Below, one piece after another: positions 40,301 through 49,164 of a stretch of DNA of 64,000 bases. The notes under the pieces are model-generated. The model was not told the origin of the DNA. It saw only the letters and a program-made list of their open reading frames with translations, and searched no databases. Within the stretch, counting starts at the first letter, position 1; every line of letters begins with the position of its first letter. The position numbers and the translations under genes were made by a program. This DNA is from a virus: IMG/VR virus record IMGVR_UViG_3300045283_000116, positions 1 through 64,000 of that record; one strand, 5' to 3'.

Positions 40301-43300
40301 GCGACTTCGGCCGAGAGCGGCGTCAGTCAGGTCACGAGCGCGCCGTTCGGCTACTCCGCAGCCCCGCAGCTCATTCAGATACCCAGCACCACCACGGTGG
40401 GCGTGCCGATGAAGCCGGGGGATCGCATAACGGTCAAGATTTGGATGGCGCGCGTTAGCGGTCCCGCCAGCATCGGTGCCGCGGTCTACTTCGACGGCTA
40501 CGACTATGCGTCGTACGTCCAGACCTCGCTCAGCGGCGGGCAGGGCGACGTGGGTGCCGCGGGGTTGCCGGGAACCGTGGGGTTGCCGGGAGCTACCGGG
40601 GCGACCGGGCCAACGGGAGCTACCGGGCCGACCGGGGCTACGGGTCCGACTGGAGTCACGGGTCCGGCCGGGGTAGTCGGTCCGACCGGCGCAACCGGGC
40701 CACAGGGCATCGCGGGTACCACTGGCGCGGTCGGTGCGACCGGGCCGATTGGAGCGACCGGGCCGATCGGCGCAACGGGTCCGACCGGAGTCGCAGGTCC
40801 GATCGGCGCGACTGGCCCACAGGGCGTCATCGGCCCGACGGGAGTGACCGGCCCGGCCGGAACGACCGGAGCCGTGGGCGCAACGGGACCGACGGGTGCA
40901 ACGGGGCCGATCGGTGCAACGGGTCCAGTCGGGATCAACGACCGCGGGGCATTCACGAACCCAACGGCGTATGCGGTCGGGGATGCCGTTACGTCGGCGG
41001 GTGGCTACTACCGCTGCATCCTCGGTTACACGTCGAGCGCCACGTTGCCCGCTGCCGATCCGACCCACTGGGCACAGCTCGCCGCGCCTGGCGTCACCGG
41101 ACCTACCGGAGCGACCGGGCCTACCGGGGCGACGGGACCTACCGGCGCGACGGGACCCATCGGCGCGACCGGACCCACGGGCTCGACCGGCGCGATCGGC
41201 GCGACCGGCCCCGGTGGAACGCCTGGCGCTGTCGGAGCGACCGGACCTGTCGGAGCGACCGGACCCGTCGGCGTAACGGGTCCGACTGGAGTCACAGGCC
41301 CAACCGGCGCTACGGGACCCATCGGGGCGACGGGGCCACAGGGTGCGACGAGCTACGACACCGACCAGATCGGTGCCGTCAAGGCGTGGTCGGCCAGCCT
41401 CGCTTCGATCCCCGCGGGCTACGTGGTGTGCAACGGCGCGACCTATACGCAGGTTGCGTACCCACAGGCTTATGACTTCGCCGTGACGAACGCCACAGGC
41501 TCGAACGGCCTCTGGGCGGCGGATACGTCAGCCCACACGTTCAGGGTGCCGAACCTCGCCGACCGCTTCATCTACGGCGTCGGCAGCCGGGCTGTCGGTA
41601 CGAGTTCGATTACCTCGCCGCCCGGCGCGGCGAACCTGGGCGAGGAGACGCACGTCCTGACTCCGGCCGAGACGGCGATGATCGCCCACGGCCACACGAT
41701 CACCGGCAACACGGGCAACCAGGGTGCACCCGACCACCTTCACCAGACTCCGGTCGCGGGCTACCAGTACCTCCTCTGGCTCGGGGAGGCGTGCCTCATC
41801 AACGCCGGGGCCGGGAGCGCGTACCCGCACGGCGCGGCCGCGAACACGGGCGCGTCGGACCGCAGCCTCGCCCACACGCACGACCAGGGCACGCTCGCCA
41901 ACTCCCTCACCACGGCGGCGAGCGGGGCGGCGCACAACAACATGCCGCCGTACGTGGTGCTGTTCTGGATCGTCAAGGTCGCCGGGGCGACGATCAGCGC
42001 GTCGGTCATCACCGGCCCACCGGGACCGACCGGCGCGACAGGTCCGACCGGTGCGACCGGGCCGACAGGCGCGACAGGTCCGATAGGCGCGACAGGTCCA
42101 CCGGTCTCTGAGACCTCCATCCTGGCCGCTGTTCCCGTTCTCGACGTAGGCGTGCTCAACCAGATCCGCGCCGGACGAACGCTCACGGCAGCCGACTTCA
42201 CAAGCATGGGCCTGTCGGCTCCGGTTGGCCTGTGGAATCTCTCCGACCTCACCGACGCGAGCGGTAACGGACGAGCCCTGACCAACAAGGGCTCAGTCAC
42301 GTTCGACGTAGGCATCAACGGTTCCGCCAGCACCGCGGCGAGGTTTACCAGCACCGCGGCACAAAACCTGTATATCGCCGATACCGGTGCCGCCGATCCG
42401 TTCAGAATCAGGAACGGCTCGTGGGGTTGCTGGGTGCGTACGGCAAAACGCGGCGCTTCGCAGTATCTCGTGGCAAAATCCACTGCCGCTGGCGGGGGAT
42501 ACGGGTACTTCATATCCGTACTGACCAGTAATGTCGTTTATGCGCAGGTGTCCGGTGACGGGAGCGGCACAGCCAATATCGCTGGAACGACCGATATCGC
42601 CGACGATCGCTGGCATTTCGTTGTTGCCACATTCGACTCGATGTTCCTCCGCGCGTATGTAGATGGAGCCCTCGAGGCCCTTGTTCCGACCGCGAATGTC
42701 CCGATCTTTGGGACCTCGGGTGCATTGAACGTCGGTGCCTACGGTGGGGATGCTGCCACCGCCAACAACGGGCCTCATGGCGGTCGTATTGACGAGGCGT
42801 TCGTCACCACCGACGTACTGAGCGACGAGCAGGTTCGCTTGCTCTACTGCGCACGGATTCCGCACAGCCTCGGCGTCACACCGGGTCACGCTTCGGTCAA
42901 CGTTCATCGCCGTCGCAAGGGCGCAACAGCGATATCCGCCGACTTCGTGACCGCACCACAGCGCTGGTACAACTTCACGAACGGGTCGATCGCCGACAGT
43001 GGCTCGCAGGGCGTCTCAGTGGCCCCGGTGAATACCGCTCCCGTGCCTATCTCCGGAGCGGACGGCACAAAGGACAACGCCGTCATGTTCGGCGGGGCCG
43101 GATACCTGGCGTCAACGGATGCGCTCCTGCCCGCGGGCCTCGCTGCACGCAGCTACGGATGCTGGTTCAAGGTCAACAACGTCACCACGGGCTCAAATCA
43201 AACCATGATCGCCTGGGGCACGTACAGCACGGCGGATCTCAGGCTCGTTATGAACAACGCGGGAATACTCCAAACCATTGAGGCGGGCAACATCATCAGC

Positions 43301-43702
43301 GGCCCATTCGTCGCCGACGGACAATGGCATCACGTGGTTGGAGTCGAAGATAACTCAGCGGTCGACGGCCTGAAGCGCAAGCTGTATCTCGACGGTCGAG
43401 TGGTCGGTTCAGACACCACCATGTTCACGATCACCCTGGCCGGAGCCAACAAGTTCGCCATTGGCAACAACGGCAACTCGCCAGCTAGCGCTCCGTATCA
43501 GGGCATCATCGACTCCGTCTTCGTATGCGATTTCGCGATGCCATTCGAGACCGTTGCCAAGCTCTACACGAAGGGAGCCCAGGATCTCGGAGCCAGCCCC
43601 AAGAACTCCGGTGACCATGTCGAGCGCATGGACGCGACGAGCATTCTTGCGATCTTCGACAGCATCGACATGCAGAACACCGTGGACATGGTGATCGCAT
43701 GA
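37370..43702 (+). CDS. Giant receptor-binding tail fibre: collagen, collar and LamG modules, 2110 aa
   Basis: Order of modules: paralogous N-terminus with beta domains (1-300); beta region with concanavalin-like traits (310-650); collagen GATGPTG stretch (660-883); beta domain (885-1055); collagen (1058-1187); a carbohydrate-binding (ChtBD3-like) module [18 protein letters not shown] with DPTHWAQLA (1188-1238); collagen (1240-1325); phage tail-collar domain ([18 protein letters not shown]-like [21 protein letters not shown]; 1331-1543); short collagen; two LamG/concanavalin-like domains (1593-1850 and 1857-2110). Collagen shafts trimerise the fibre; collar and LamG parts should bind host glycans. 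The LamG part has clearly lower GC and different codon use. Confidence 0.8.
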   Translation: MDQTPFAGLTVLQRGDALAVGTPFTDRDVRTVDHYLRVGAIDHRHDAHPALANPQVAPGVTVDPSAGQLTPDTTYYVGFTLLDSFQGETAVSPLGSGATPPGLTDPTEAPVASAVYTGGTLTPATYYYTVTLMDEFGGETLPSPVAQVSVDYGHASATVLISGLLAVNDGNPVRLYRSTNGGTYDYVDSIASDVDSYVDDGAECIDCGIGTPVVNNTMSISRLLVTVPSAAVASAAGFGLYCSDAPDLATPAFIGFLPAASAGVPIQIDSPLFAPGEPPPVSMSTPGANKIDPDTELIDWHWLRPVDTWASLGEGVNGDVRMAMDTKFIWTPSGSGAVVADDWMRVPGTTGMNGVGVIDGNGHAASGSAIEFTASGNVHVAVSQGVGGSAQVLIGSADPTLYDGDELDWLYGTPSAPGTELAHIKATSSGAEWTQVTELTGVSQDTSGFQSFALDAAHTSDYAIAEYDASARPGSVHGIGFQDPSGNVLCLTYYSGYALFDGPPFVGGSQIHAFSSPPSTTGWIVLSRLGSTIRLEHWTGDPAGGGTVDYSQDYVLTGTLATHFGGGASCFPIYWGTGATYTADILRASRGVTLKALLASVDGSPEKALMRDDGTSDFQITLGGYDRIQSLEIVGAGGTTVDTVATVGGSARVTVTGAMGGSGASGAPGPPGPTGATGPVGPTGATGDPGATGPPGATGPTGATGPVGPAGPTGPAGVTGPVGATGPQGIQGVQGVIGPTGATGPAGTAGVVGATGPTGATGPTGATGPTGATGPAGTAGAIGATGPVGATGPTGVTGPAGVAGPTGATGPAGTAGAVGATGPTGPQGTAGTTGATGATGPTGATGPTGATGPTGATGPTGATGPTGATGPIGATGPTGPIGTSGGRTFWLDYQDKSAVTPTYGTVVEAPSLKTQTALSLTLSGTSNTFAAGFISPDGVPGTAVYPPETGILRDIYGIVTTPGAFATITVYVAVLDPATSAESGVSQVTSAPFGYSAAPQLIQIPSTTTVGVPMKPGDRITVKIWMARVSGPASIGAAVYFDGYDYASYVQTSLSGGQGDVGAAGLPGTVGLPGATGATGPTGATGPTGATGPTGVTGPAGVVGPTGATGPQGIAGTTGAVGATGPIGATGPIGATGPTGVAGPIGATGPQGVIGPTGVTGPAGTTGAVGATGPTGATGPIGATGPVGINDRGAFTNPTAYAVGDAVTSAGGYYRCILGYTSSATLPAADPTHWAQLAAPGVTGPTGATGPTGATGPTGATGPIGATGPTGSTGAIGATGPGGTPGAVGATGPVGATGPVGVTGPTGVTGPTGATGPIGATGPQGATSYDTDQIGAVKAWSASLASIPAGYVVCNGATYTQVAYPQAYDFAVTNATGSNGLWAADTSAHTFRVPNLADRFIYGVGSRAVGTSSITSPPGAANLGEETHVLTPAETAMIAHGHTITGNTGNQGAPDHLHQTPVAGYQYLLWLGEACLINAGAGSAYPHGAAANTGASDRSLAHTHDQGTLANSLTTAASGAAHNNMPPYVVLFWIVKVAGATISASVITGPPGPTGATGPTGATGPTGATGPIGATGPPVSETSILAAVPVLDVGVLNQIRAGRTLTAADFTSMGLSAPVGLWNLSDLTDASGNGRALTNKGSVTFDVGINGSASTAARFTSTAAQNLYIADTGAADPFRIRNGSWGCWVRTAKRGASQYLVAKSTAAGGGYGYFISVLTSNVVYAQVSGDGSGTANIAGTTDIADDRWHFVVATFDSMFLRAYVDGALEALVPTANVPIFGTSGALNVGAYGGDAATANNGPHGGRIDEAFVTTDVLSDEQVRLLYCARIPHSLGVTPGHASVNVHRRRKGATAISADFVTAPQRWYNFTNGSIADSGSQGVSVAPVNTAPVPISGADGTKDNAVMFGGAGYLASTDALLPAGLAARSYGCWFKVNNVTTGSNQTMIAWGTYSTADLRLVMNNAGILQTIEAGNIISGPFVADGQWHHVVGVEDNSAVDGLKRKLYLDGRVVGSDTTMFTITLAGANKFAIGNNGNSPASAPYQGIIDSVFVCDFAMPFETVAKLYTKGAQDLGASPKNSGDHVERMDATSILAIFDSIDMQNTVDMVIA
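39889..39978 (+). repeat. Five exact copies of an 18-bp tandem repeat
   Basis: ACCGACCGGCGCGACCGG is repeated five times without a change, encoding GPTGAT units in the first collagen shaft. Identical DNA rather than only identical protein suggests recent expansion by slippage or recombination. Confidence 0.9.
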
Positions 43703-44115
43703 GGTCAACCCGTACGCCGATCCGGGGGATCTTCTCGCATACGATGACGGCCACCGGCGCTGCCGGATTCATAGTCGCGACTCTCGCGCCCGTGGGCGGT
43801 AATCAGATGGTGGCGTCGGGTGTGATGAACACCATCGTCATCCCTCGCGATGGCTGGTACAAGTTTTCGTTGGACGCGCAGTATCAGAACTCCGCTGGTA
43901 GTGCCTTTTACTCGTATGTTCAGCAGAACGGGACTAACATCATCATCGTGTCGGGCAATCAGAACGCTGTGGCATCCGCCCCTACGGCGGCCTACAGTCG
44001 TGTGGCCTGGTGCAAGGCGGGGGATAGGATTGTCGTTCAATCGAGCCACAACGAGGGCGGAGCGACAGTTCGCCAGATCAATGGCGTTCTGACGATTGAG
44101 GAGATCGTGTCATGA
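43699..44115 (+). CDS. C1q/TNF-like jelly-roll protein, 138 aa
   Basis: ATG 43699 overlaps the giant fibre stop. A beta-rich sequence with the rhythm of C1q/TNF-like jelly rolls: [53 protein letters not shown]. Such trimeric domains are often fibre heads next to collagen shafts. The gene shares the lower GC of the preceding LamG module. Confidence 0.6.
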   Translation: MRSTRTPIRGIFSHTMTATGAAGFIVATLAPVGGNQMVASGVMNTIVIPRDGWYKFSLDAQYQNSAGSAFYSYVQQNGTNIIIVSGNQNAVASAPTAAYSRVAWCKAGDRIVVQSSHNEGGATVRQINGVLTIEEIVS

Positions 44116-45185
44116 GGCTCCACGTCGTCAGCCTGCCCCACACGCAGACGACCGGCGAGTACAACCAGTGCGCCTACACGGCCAAGGCCACCCGGTTCTG
44201 CACGATGATGACCGACCTCGGTCACGACGTGATCCTGTACGCCTCCGAGGAGAACGAGGCGCGCTGCGCCGAGCTGGTGACGTGCATCACGAAGAACCAG
44301 CAGGAGAACATGATCCCGGAGGGCGAGGTCTACGAGGTCGACTTCGACCCGACGCTGCCGTTCTGGCGGCACTTCAACGCCAAGGTGATCGAGAAGCTGC
44401 GCCCGCGGCTCGAGCCTCACGACTTCATCTGCCTGACGGTCGGCGACCCGCACCGCGAGATCGTCGAGGCGTACCCGAACCACATCGTTGTCGAGACTGG
44501 AGTCGGATACGAAGGCATCCTGCCGTCGACGTGGAAGGTGTACGAGAGCTACGCATGGATGCACGCCATGTACGGGAAGAACGGCCCGACCGCCGCTGAC
44601 GGCCGCGCGTTCGACGCGGTGATCCCGAACTTCTACGACGTGGATGACTTCCCGGCCGGGGACGGGGACGGCGGCTACTACGCCTTCCTGTCGCGGATGA
44701 CGCCGCGCAAGGGGCCGACGATCGCGATCGACGCCGCGGCCGAAGTTGGCGCGGAACTGTGGGTCGGCGGGTCGGGCGGCGACCGGATCGAGGCCGACCA
44801 CGTGAAGTACCTCGGGTTTCTGGACGCAGAGGGGCGCGCGAAGGCGCTGGGCGGCGCGATCGCGACGTTCGTCCCAACGCAGTACATCGAGCCGTTCGGC
44901 GGGGTCGCGGTCGAGTCGATGCTTTGCGGGACTCCGGTCATCACTTCGGACTTCGGCGCGTTCACCGAGACGGTGCACCACGGCGTTGACGGCTACCGCT
45001 GTCACGTGATGGGCGAGTACGTCATCGCCGCACTGGCCGCCCACGAGCTCGACCGCGACGCGATCCGCGAGTCGGCGATCTCGCGATTCTCGACGGAGGT
45101 TGCGGGTCGCAGATACGAGCTGCACTTCGGCCGGTTGCTGACGCTGTGGGGCGCAGGGTTCTACGAAGGGGTGACCGTCCGGTGA
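44112..45185 (+). CDS. GT-B glycosyltransferase (GT4-like), 357 aa
   Basis: ATG 44112 overlaps the preceding stop. The C-terminal half has the GT4 donor-site motif EPFGGVAVESMLCGTPVITS followed by DFGAFTETV, with FLSRMTPRKGP at the domain junction; the N-terminal half carries a Rossmann-type start ([20 protein letters not shown]). It transfers a sugar from a nucleotide-sugar donor. Encoded within the tail-fibre operon, so virion glycosylation is a reasonable inference. Exact GACTGGAGTC at 44495. Confidence 0.8.
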   Translation: MRLHVVSLPHTQTTGEYNQCAYTAKATRFCTMMTDLGHDVILYASEENEARCAELVTCITKNQQENMIPEGEVYEVDFDPTLPFWRHFNAKVIEKLRPRLEPHDFICLTVGDPHREIVEAYPNHIVVETGVGYEGILPSTWKVYESYAWMHAMYGKNGPTAADGRAFDAVIPNFYDVDDFPAGDGDGGYYAFLSRMTPRKGPTIAIDAAAEVGAELWVGGSGGDRIEADHVKYLGFLDAEGRAKALGGAIATFVPTQYIEPFGGVAVESMLCGTPVITSDFGAFTETVHHGVDGYRCHVMGEYVIAALAAHELDRDAIRESAISRFSTEVAGRRYELHFGRLLTLWGAGFYEGVTVR

Positions 45186-46933
45186 CGATCACTTCGATCG
45201 CGCCGGACCGTACGACGGCGACGATCGACCACACGATCATCGTCGACATCGTCGGCGGCGTGAACGTGATGCCCGCCATCCAGCGCCAGTGGTGCTTCGA
45301 GGCGATCGACACCTGCGCGTTCGACTGGATGCGTCTCGCCGCCGCGGTAGGTGTGAACACGCACGACTCGACCCTCGGGCAGGCCGGAGTCACGCCCGCC
45401 AACATCCGCATCGTCTGCGAGGTCGTGCCGAAGGGGAGCATCTCGCGCTTCGACCAAGGCGAATACGGCTACGGCGTGTGGGGCGACCCGCGGCTTCCGG
45501 AGAACCACGTCTACATCTGGGATGGCCTCGGGGCCAACCCGCCGCCGTTCGGTGGCCGCATGTTCTTCAAGGAGACCGTCATCCATGCGCTCGGGGACAT
45601 CGCCACCGTGGCGCTCGCGCCGCAGAAGGACCCGTGGAAGATGGCGGAGCTCGGGATGGCGATGGGTCTCGGCACCGTCACCACCGAGAGCTTCGACACG
45701 CCGAACACGCCTCCGGACCTGCTCATGCCTCCGGACTCCCGTCCGAAGCAGACCGACCTCAACAACATGAAGAAGCCCAGCATCAACGAGGCGTACAACG
45801 CCTGGCTCGGCGTCGGAAAGCACATCAAGCAGCTACACCGCGACGACTTCTTCGAGCCGATCCCCGGCTTCCCGGACGAAACGGACAACTTCTACTACCT
45901 GTATTGGGGCAAGACGGTCGGGCTCGACGGCGTGCCCGGCATGTACAACCCCGACAATCCGGAGGTCGTCGGCGGGGGCGGGATGTTCCAGGAGACGTAC
46001 ATCACCGTCGACGCGCCGCCGTGGGACGAGGACCCGCGCGAGTTCATGGCCGAAGCGTTCAAGGACATCTACGCCGCCAACGGCGCGTACCGCTTCGCCA
46101 ACAGGACGAAACTCAAGGCGGACTATCGGGTCGTCGACAAGCACTTCTCGATCCTGCTGCCCCTGGGTGGCACCGGCTACACGGGGGCGGCGTCCGACAT
46201 CGGCTCGGCGCTGCTGGGGGTCAATCAGGACACGGGTGCCCTGACCCAGAACGAGCTGTCGATCCGCACCGGCCTGCCGCACTCGAAGATCACGCAGCAC
46301 TCCTCGATCCAGACGCGGCCGTGGGGAATGGAGGACGAGCCTCACGTGGTGGGCACGACCTACGAGGTCTCGGTTCAGACGACGATCGAACAGCAGGACG
46401 AACGGCAGACGGTCACCGCGCACGAGGGCTACAAGCGTGGGCTCACGATCGCGCTCAAGATCGACGAGCCCCACGGCGGAGTGTCCGAGGAGGACTGGTT
46501 GGCCGGGGTCGGGCTCGGGATCATCGGCAGCCAGATCAACATGCAGATCCTCGTCAATATCGCGACGTTGCCCGACCACAGCCCGCCGAACCCCTTGATC
46601 CGGCCGGGCATCGACTTCGGCAACACCATCGACGGCGTGACTGAAGTCTCACCCTTCCTGGCCGGGGTAGCGGTCATCAACCGCCACGCGCCGAACGGCT
46701 CCCCCGCTACGTTCCCGCTGAACATCCACGCCGAGTGGCACGCGCACTCGAGACGGGGGCCGGGGCGACTTGCGACTGGAGTCGTGAAGGTCAAGGGCTG
46801 GGACAACGGTGTGATGGTCCCGGCCGATCGGCACATGGGGCGCGGTGTGACGGCGGCCGACCAACACGAGCCCGCCGTATTGGACTCCGGTGGCACCGGA
46901 TACGCGCAGCCCTTGACGGTCAACGGCATCTGA
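45182..46933 (+). CDS. Hypothetical structural protein, 583 aa
   Basis: GTG 45182 overlaps the preceding stop. A large soluble protein: starts with strands (ATIDHTIIVDIVGGVNVMPA), a helical middle, repeated acidic loops, and a beta-rich C-terminus (GVAVINRHAPNGSPATFPLN, HAHSRRGPGRLATG). No transmembrane segment. Last gene of the tail operon, probably a tail tip or enzyme of the fibre complex. Two exact GACTNNAGTC sites (46639, 46774) lie near its end. Confidence 0.5.
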   Translation: MTITSIAPDRTTATIDHTIIVDIVGGVNVMPAIQRQWCFEAIDTCAFDWMRLAAAVGVNTHDSTLGQAGVTPANIRIVCEVVPKGSISRFDQGEYGYGVWGDPRLPENHVYIWDGLGANPPPFGGRMFFKETVIHALGDIATVALAPQKDPWKMAELGMAMGLGTVTTESFDTPNTPPDLLMPPDSRPKQTDLNNMKKPSINEAYNAWLGVGKHIKQLHRDDFFEPIPGFPDETDNFYYLYWGKTVGLDGVPGMYNPDNPEVVGGGGMFQETYITVDAPPWDEDPREFMAEAFKDIYAANGAYRFANRTKLKADYRVVDKHFSILLPLGGTGYTGAASDIGSALLGVNQDTGALTQNELSIRTGLPHSKITQHSSIQTRPWGMEDEPHVVGTTYEVSVQTTIEQQDERQTVTAHEGYKRGLTIALKIDEPHGGVSEEDWLAGVGLGIIGSQINMQILVNIATLPDHSPPNPLIRPGIDFGNTIDGVTEVSPFLAGVAVINRHAPNGSPATFPLNIHAEWHAHSRRGPGRLATGVVKVKGWDNGVMVPADRHMGRGVTAADQHEPAVLDSGGTGYAQPLTVNGI

Positions 46934-46961
46934 CGGTAGGGTTTTCCGCTGCGACAAAAAA

Positions 46962-47028
46962 TGCGACGCCGCTGGACGGAGTTGTCCTAGACCGAGGACC
47001 ATTCCCGCGCTGAACCAGCGGCGTCGCA
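46962..47028. terminator. Two-tier stem-loop, 14-bp perfect inverted repeat
   Basis: TGCGACGCCGCTGG and CCAGCGGCGTCGCA pair perfectly over a 39-base loop that itself holds GTCCT/AGGAC. A-tract AAAAAA lies directly before the left arm, so on the minus strand the stem is followed by T6, while on the plus strand CGTTCT follows. It sits at the junction of tail and lysis modules and may be a bidirectional terminator or a structured RNA. Confidence 0.65.
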
Positions 47029-47059
47029 GTCGTTCTACCACCTACCCGTAGGAGGAGAC

Positions 47060-47572
47060 ATGACGACGGACAAGGGTCCGCAGCATTTCATGGTCGGATT
47101 CGTCGGAGGTCTGACGATCGGCCTGTTGGTCGGCTGGCTCTATCTCAGCGGCGGCTCTGCTGGTGCGAAGCCGCGGCCGCACTGCTCCCCCGCGTGCGTC
47201 GAGCGCGTGAAGGGCAAGATCAGGAAGCGCCTGCACCACCGGCACGTACTGGAGGCGCGCCACGCTCGGTATCGGGCGGCGAAGGAACGTGCGGGCATGG
47301 CGACCGCCGTCGCGTCGTGGTACGAGGACGCCGGAGGAACGGCGTGCGGAACGCACTACAGGGACGGAGTGGCCCACAAGACGTTGCCGTGCGGCACGTT
47401 CGTCCGGATGTGCGCGGTGCGTTGCGTGACCGCGACCGTTCAAGACCGAGGGCCGTTCATCGCAGGACGCGAGTTCGATCTCAATCCTGGCCTCAAGGCC
47501 GACATCGGGTGCGGCGACATCTGCACGGTCCGTTGGGCCGTCGTCACCGAGCACCCTCCGACCGGAAGGTAG
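47060..47572 (+). CDS. Membrane-anchored RlpA-like DPBB protein, 170 aa
   Basis: ATG 47060 after AGGAGGAG. One transmembrane helix (residues 9-30), then CSPACVERVKGKIRKR (42-57), a basic helix, and a double-psi beta-barrel domain (80-165) with TAVASWYEDAGGTACG, TVQDRGPF (Asp129) and EFDLNPGLKADIG, the hallmarks of RlpA/expansin-like domains. Such domains bind or cleave peptidoglycan. Extra Cys pairs suggest disulphides outside the cell. First gene of the lysis module. Confidence 0.75.
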   Translation: MTTDKGPQHFMVGFVGGLTIGLLVGWLYLSGGSAGAKPRPHCSPACVERVKGKIRKRLHHRHVLEARHARYRAAKERAGMATAVASWYEDAGGTACGTHYRDGVAHKTLPCGTFVRMCAVRCVTATVQDRGPFIAGREFDLNPGLKADIGCGDICTVRWAVVTEHPPTGR

Positions 47573-47574
47573 AC

Positions 47575-47967
47575 ATGACCGTCCTACTGGCCTCACTGGC
47601 GCTCGTCGCCGCCCCGCATCCCATCCACCACCCCCGGCCCAGCCACTCGCCCTGTTCGATCGCGTGTATCGAGCGGGTGAAGACCAAGATCCGGCACGAC
47701 ATCCGGGTGCGCCATCGCAAGGAATGGCGGGCCTTCATCGCCCCGTACGTCGGCTGGCTCAGATCGACGCGCTCGTGCGAGTCGGGCGGCGACTACAAGA
47801 TCAACACGGGCAACGGGTTCTACGGTGCGTACCAGTTCGTCCTGACCACCTGGCAGTCGATGGGTGGCCGCGGGTTGCCCAACGACGCTTCGCCATTGGA
47901 GCAGGACTACCGGGCGGTGAAGCTGCTCAAGGCGGCTGGCACCGGGCCGTGGCCCGTCTGCGGGTAG
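47575..47967 (+). CDS. Secreted Rpf-like transglycosylase, 130 aa
   Basis: ATG 47575. Signal peptide (TVLLASLALVAAP), then CSIACIERVKTKIRHDI, shared with the preceding RlpA-like protein, then a transglycosylase-like (resuscitation-promoting-factor type) domain: CESGGDYKIN with catalytic Glu69, NGFYGAYQFVLTTWQSMGG and closing GTGPWPVC. Cleaves peptidoglycan glycan strands. A signal peptide on a phage wall enzyme allows export without a holin. Confidence 0.85.
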   Translation: MTVLLASLALVAAPHPIHHPRPSHSPCSIACIERVKTKIRHDIRVRHRKEWRAFIAPYVGWLRSTRSCESGGDYKINTGNGFYGAYQFVLTTWQSMGGRGLPNDASPLEQDYRAVKLLKAAGTGPWPVCG

Positions 47968-47979
47968 TCGTAGATTAGG
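47967..47979 (+). promoter_or_regulatory. Late promoter GTCGTAGATTAGG (copy 5)
   Basis: Overlaps the stop of the Rpf-like gene. TAGATT at 47971-47976; start at GTG 47991 (or ATG 47989 in another frame) gives a leader of only about eight bases. Confidence 0.7.
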
Positions 47980-47990
47980 GGGCGAGCAAT

Positions 47991-48206
47991 GTGCTCGCCC
48001 TCGCCGCTGAAACCCTGTTTGGTGCAGTCGCCGCGCTGTGCTCCATCATCGGCATAGCGATGGCGATCCTCAGCCATATCGCTGGGCGCAGGAACGCGGC
48101 CGAGCAGGCTGCCGATGAGCTGCACGAGAAGCTGCTGGCTGAGCAGCGCCGCTCCGAGGAGCTCTCAGCCGAGCTCCACAGGCTGAGGATGGAGGAGCTG
48201 TCGTGA
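47991..48206 (+). CDS. Small membrane protein with coiled coil (holin-like), 71 aa
   Basis: GTG 47991. Residues 5-30 ([25 protein letters not shown]) form one hydrophobic span, followed by a charged helix ([20 protein letters not shown]). A holin or holin partner by position in the lysis module. The next gene overlaps by GTGA. Confidence 0.6.
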   Translation: MLALAAETLFGAVAALCSIIGIAMAILSHIAGRRNAAEQAADELHEKLLAEQRRSEELSAELHRLRMEELS

Positions 48207-48616
48207 GACTCGGGTCTACAGCGACCGCTGTGCTGCTGGCCGGTGGCCTGGGCATGACTGGAGTCGCAGGCTTCTTCACGGCCAAGGCCGTCACCGCCAG
48301 CGCACAGTCGGCGGGGACAACCCGGACGGTCACCGTCGACGTGGGCACGGGCGTGATCGGGCCGCCCGGACCGCCTGGTCCGAAGGGTGACACCGGAGCG
48401 AAGGGTGCGACGGGCGACACTGGCCCCACCGGACCTGCCGGACCTGCTGGCGACACCGGCCCGGCCGGACCCGCTGGTCCGAAGGGCGACAAGGGCGACA
48501 CGGGTCCCGCGGGCGGCATCATCTGCCCTGCCGGGTTCAGCGAAGGGTTCGTGCAGATCAACGGAGCGGGTGGGCACGTCGTCATCTACACCTGCGTGGA
48601 GGACACAGCACCATGA
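48203..48616 (+). CDS. Membrane/secreted collagen-like protein, 137 aa
   Basis: GTG 48203. N-terminal hydrophobic segment ([20 protein letters not shown]), a linker, about 18 Gly-X-Y triplets with the charged KGD-type pattern ([19 protein letters not shown]), and a small C-terminal beta part with two Cys. It lies between two membrane-protein genes in the lysis module, an unusual place for a collagen. Exact GACTGGAGTC at 48256. Confidence 0.65.
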   Translation: MRLGSTATAVLLAGGLGMTGVAGFFTAKAVTASAQSAGTTRTVTVDVGTGVIGPPGPPGPKGDTGAKGATGDTGPTGPAGPAGDTGPAGPAGPKGDKGDTGPAGGIICPAGFSEGFVQINGAGGHVVIYTCVEDTAP

Positions 48617-48843
48617 GCGAAATCATCAAGCGTGCGTGGAAGGAACCCGCCGTCGGCATCGGCCTACTGGTCACCGTGGCCCTGGCGATCGGGGCCGCTG
48701 CGACAAGCTCTGACTGGAGTTGGGAGACGATCGTGGCGGTGCTGTCCCCGCTGCTGGCCGGGCTCGGCATCCGGCCGCTGGTGACCCCGGTCAAGAAGCC
48801 TGCGGATGTTGTACCATCGCCGCAAGGCGATACTGCGGTCTGA
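48613..48843 (+). CDS. Putative holin, 76 aa
   Basis: ATG 48613 overlaps the previous stop. Two hydrophobic segments ([17 protein letters not shown] and [15 protein letters not shown]) separated by a short polar turn (SDWSWE), with a charged N-terminus and polar C-terminus: a class II-type holin layout. Position in the lysis module supports it. A terminator follows. Confidence 0.6.
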   Translation: MSEIIKRAWKEPAVGIGLLVTVALAIGAAATSSDWSWETIVAVLSPLLAGLGIRPLVTPVKKPADVVPSPQGDTAV

Positions 48844-48904
48844 GGCTCGATCTGGCTACCTTTCGGCTGCCGCGTCCGCCACAGACGAGTGAGCCTTTGG
48901 CTTA

Positions 48905-48933
48905 GCGAGTCGCTCCGGTCCGGGGCGGCTCGC
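48905..48933 (+). terminator. Terminator after the lysis module
   Basis: GCGAGTCGCTCC pairs with GGGGCGGCTCGC (two G-U pairs) around GGTCC, followed by GGCCTTTCTGG. It ends the transcript of the holin-like gene. Confidence 0.7.
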
Positions 48934-49070
48934 GGCCTTTCTGGACGGATGTTCGGTACATCTTCGACGCGCGATGGCCGATCATCGGGTCGTAGGGTTG
49001 AACATCGTCTTGGCCGGTCCCACGGCGGCATACCACCGGGACCGGAGGGGCCACAGGCGACGATCCCCTT
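48934..49070. other. Gap with one operator-like site
   Basis: No supported gene. At 48954-48965 CGGTACATCTTC is one base different from the CGGTACATCATC operator repeats at 54516-54772. Confidence 0.4.
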
Positions 49071-49109
49071 CGACCGCGACCCGCCACCTACCCCGGCGGG
49101 TCGCGGTCG
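49071..49109. terminator. Strong hairpin, perfect 15-bp stem
   Basis: CGACCGCGACCCGCC and GGCGGGTCGCGGTCG pair without mismatch around ACCTACCCC, followed by TTCTGC. Second terminator in the gap. The next gene starts 56 bases later, with a TATCCT -10 candidate at 49131. Confidence 0.85.
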
Positions 49110-49164
49110 TTCTGCGTCCGGTTCGGTTTGTATCCTGGGCTGAAATCACGACCCACGGAGCGAA

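Noticed and set aside
39241-41322. Apparent tandem repeats resembling a CRISPR array
   Set aside because: Units are contiguous Gly-X-Y codons in frame with a fibre protein, have no spacers and no cas genes nearby.
48889-49143. Plus-strand frame of 84 codons in the gap after the holin-like gene
   Set aside because: Runs through two terminator hairpins and is low complexity; no ribosome-binding site.
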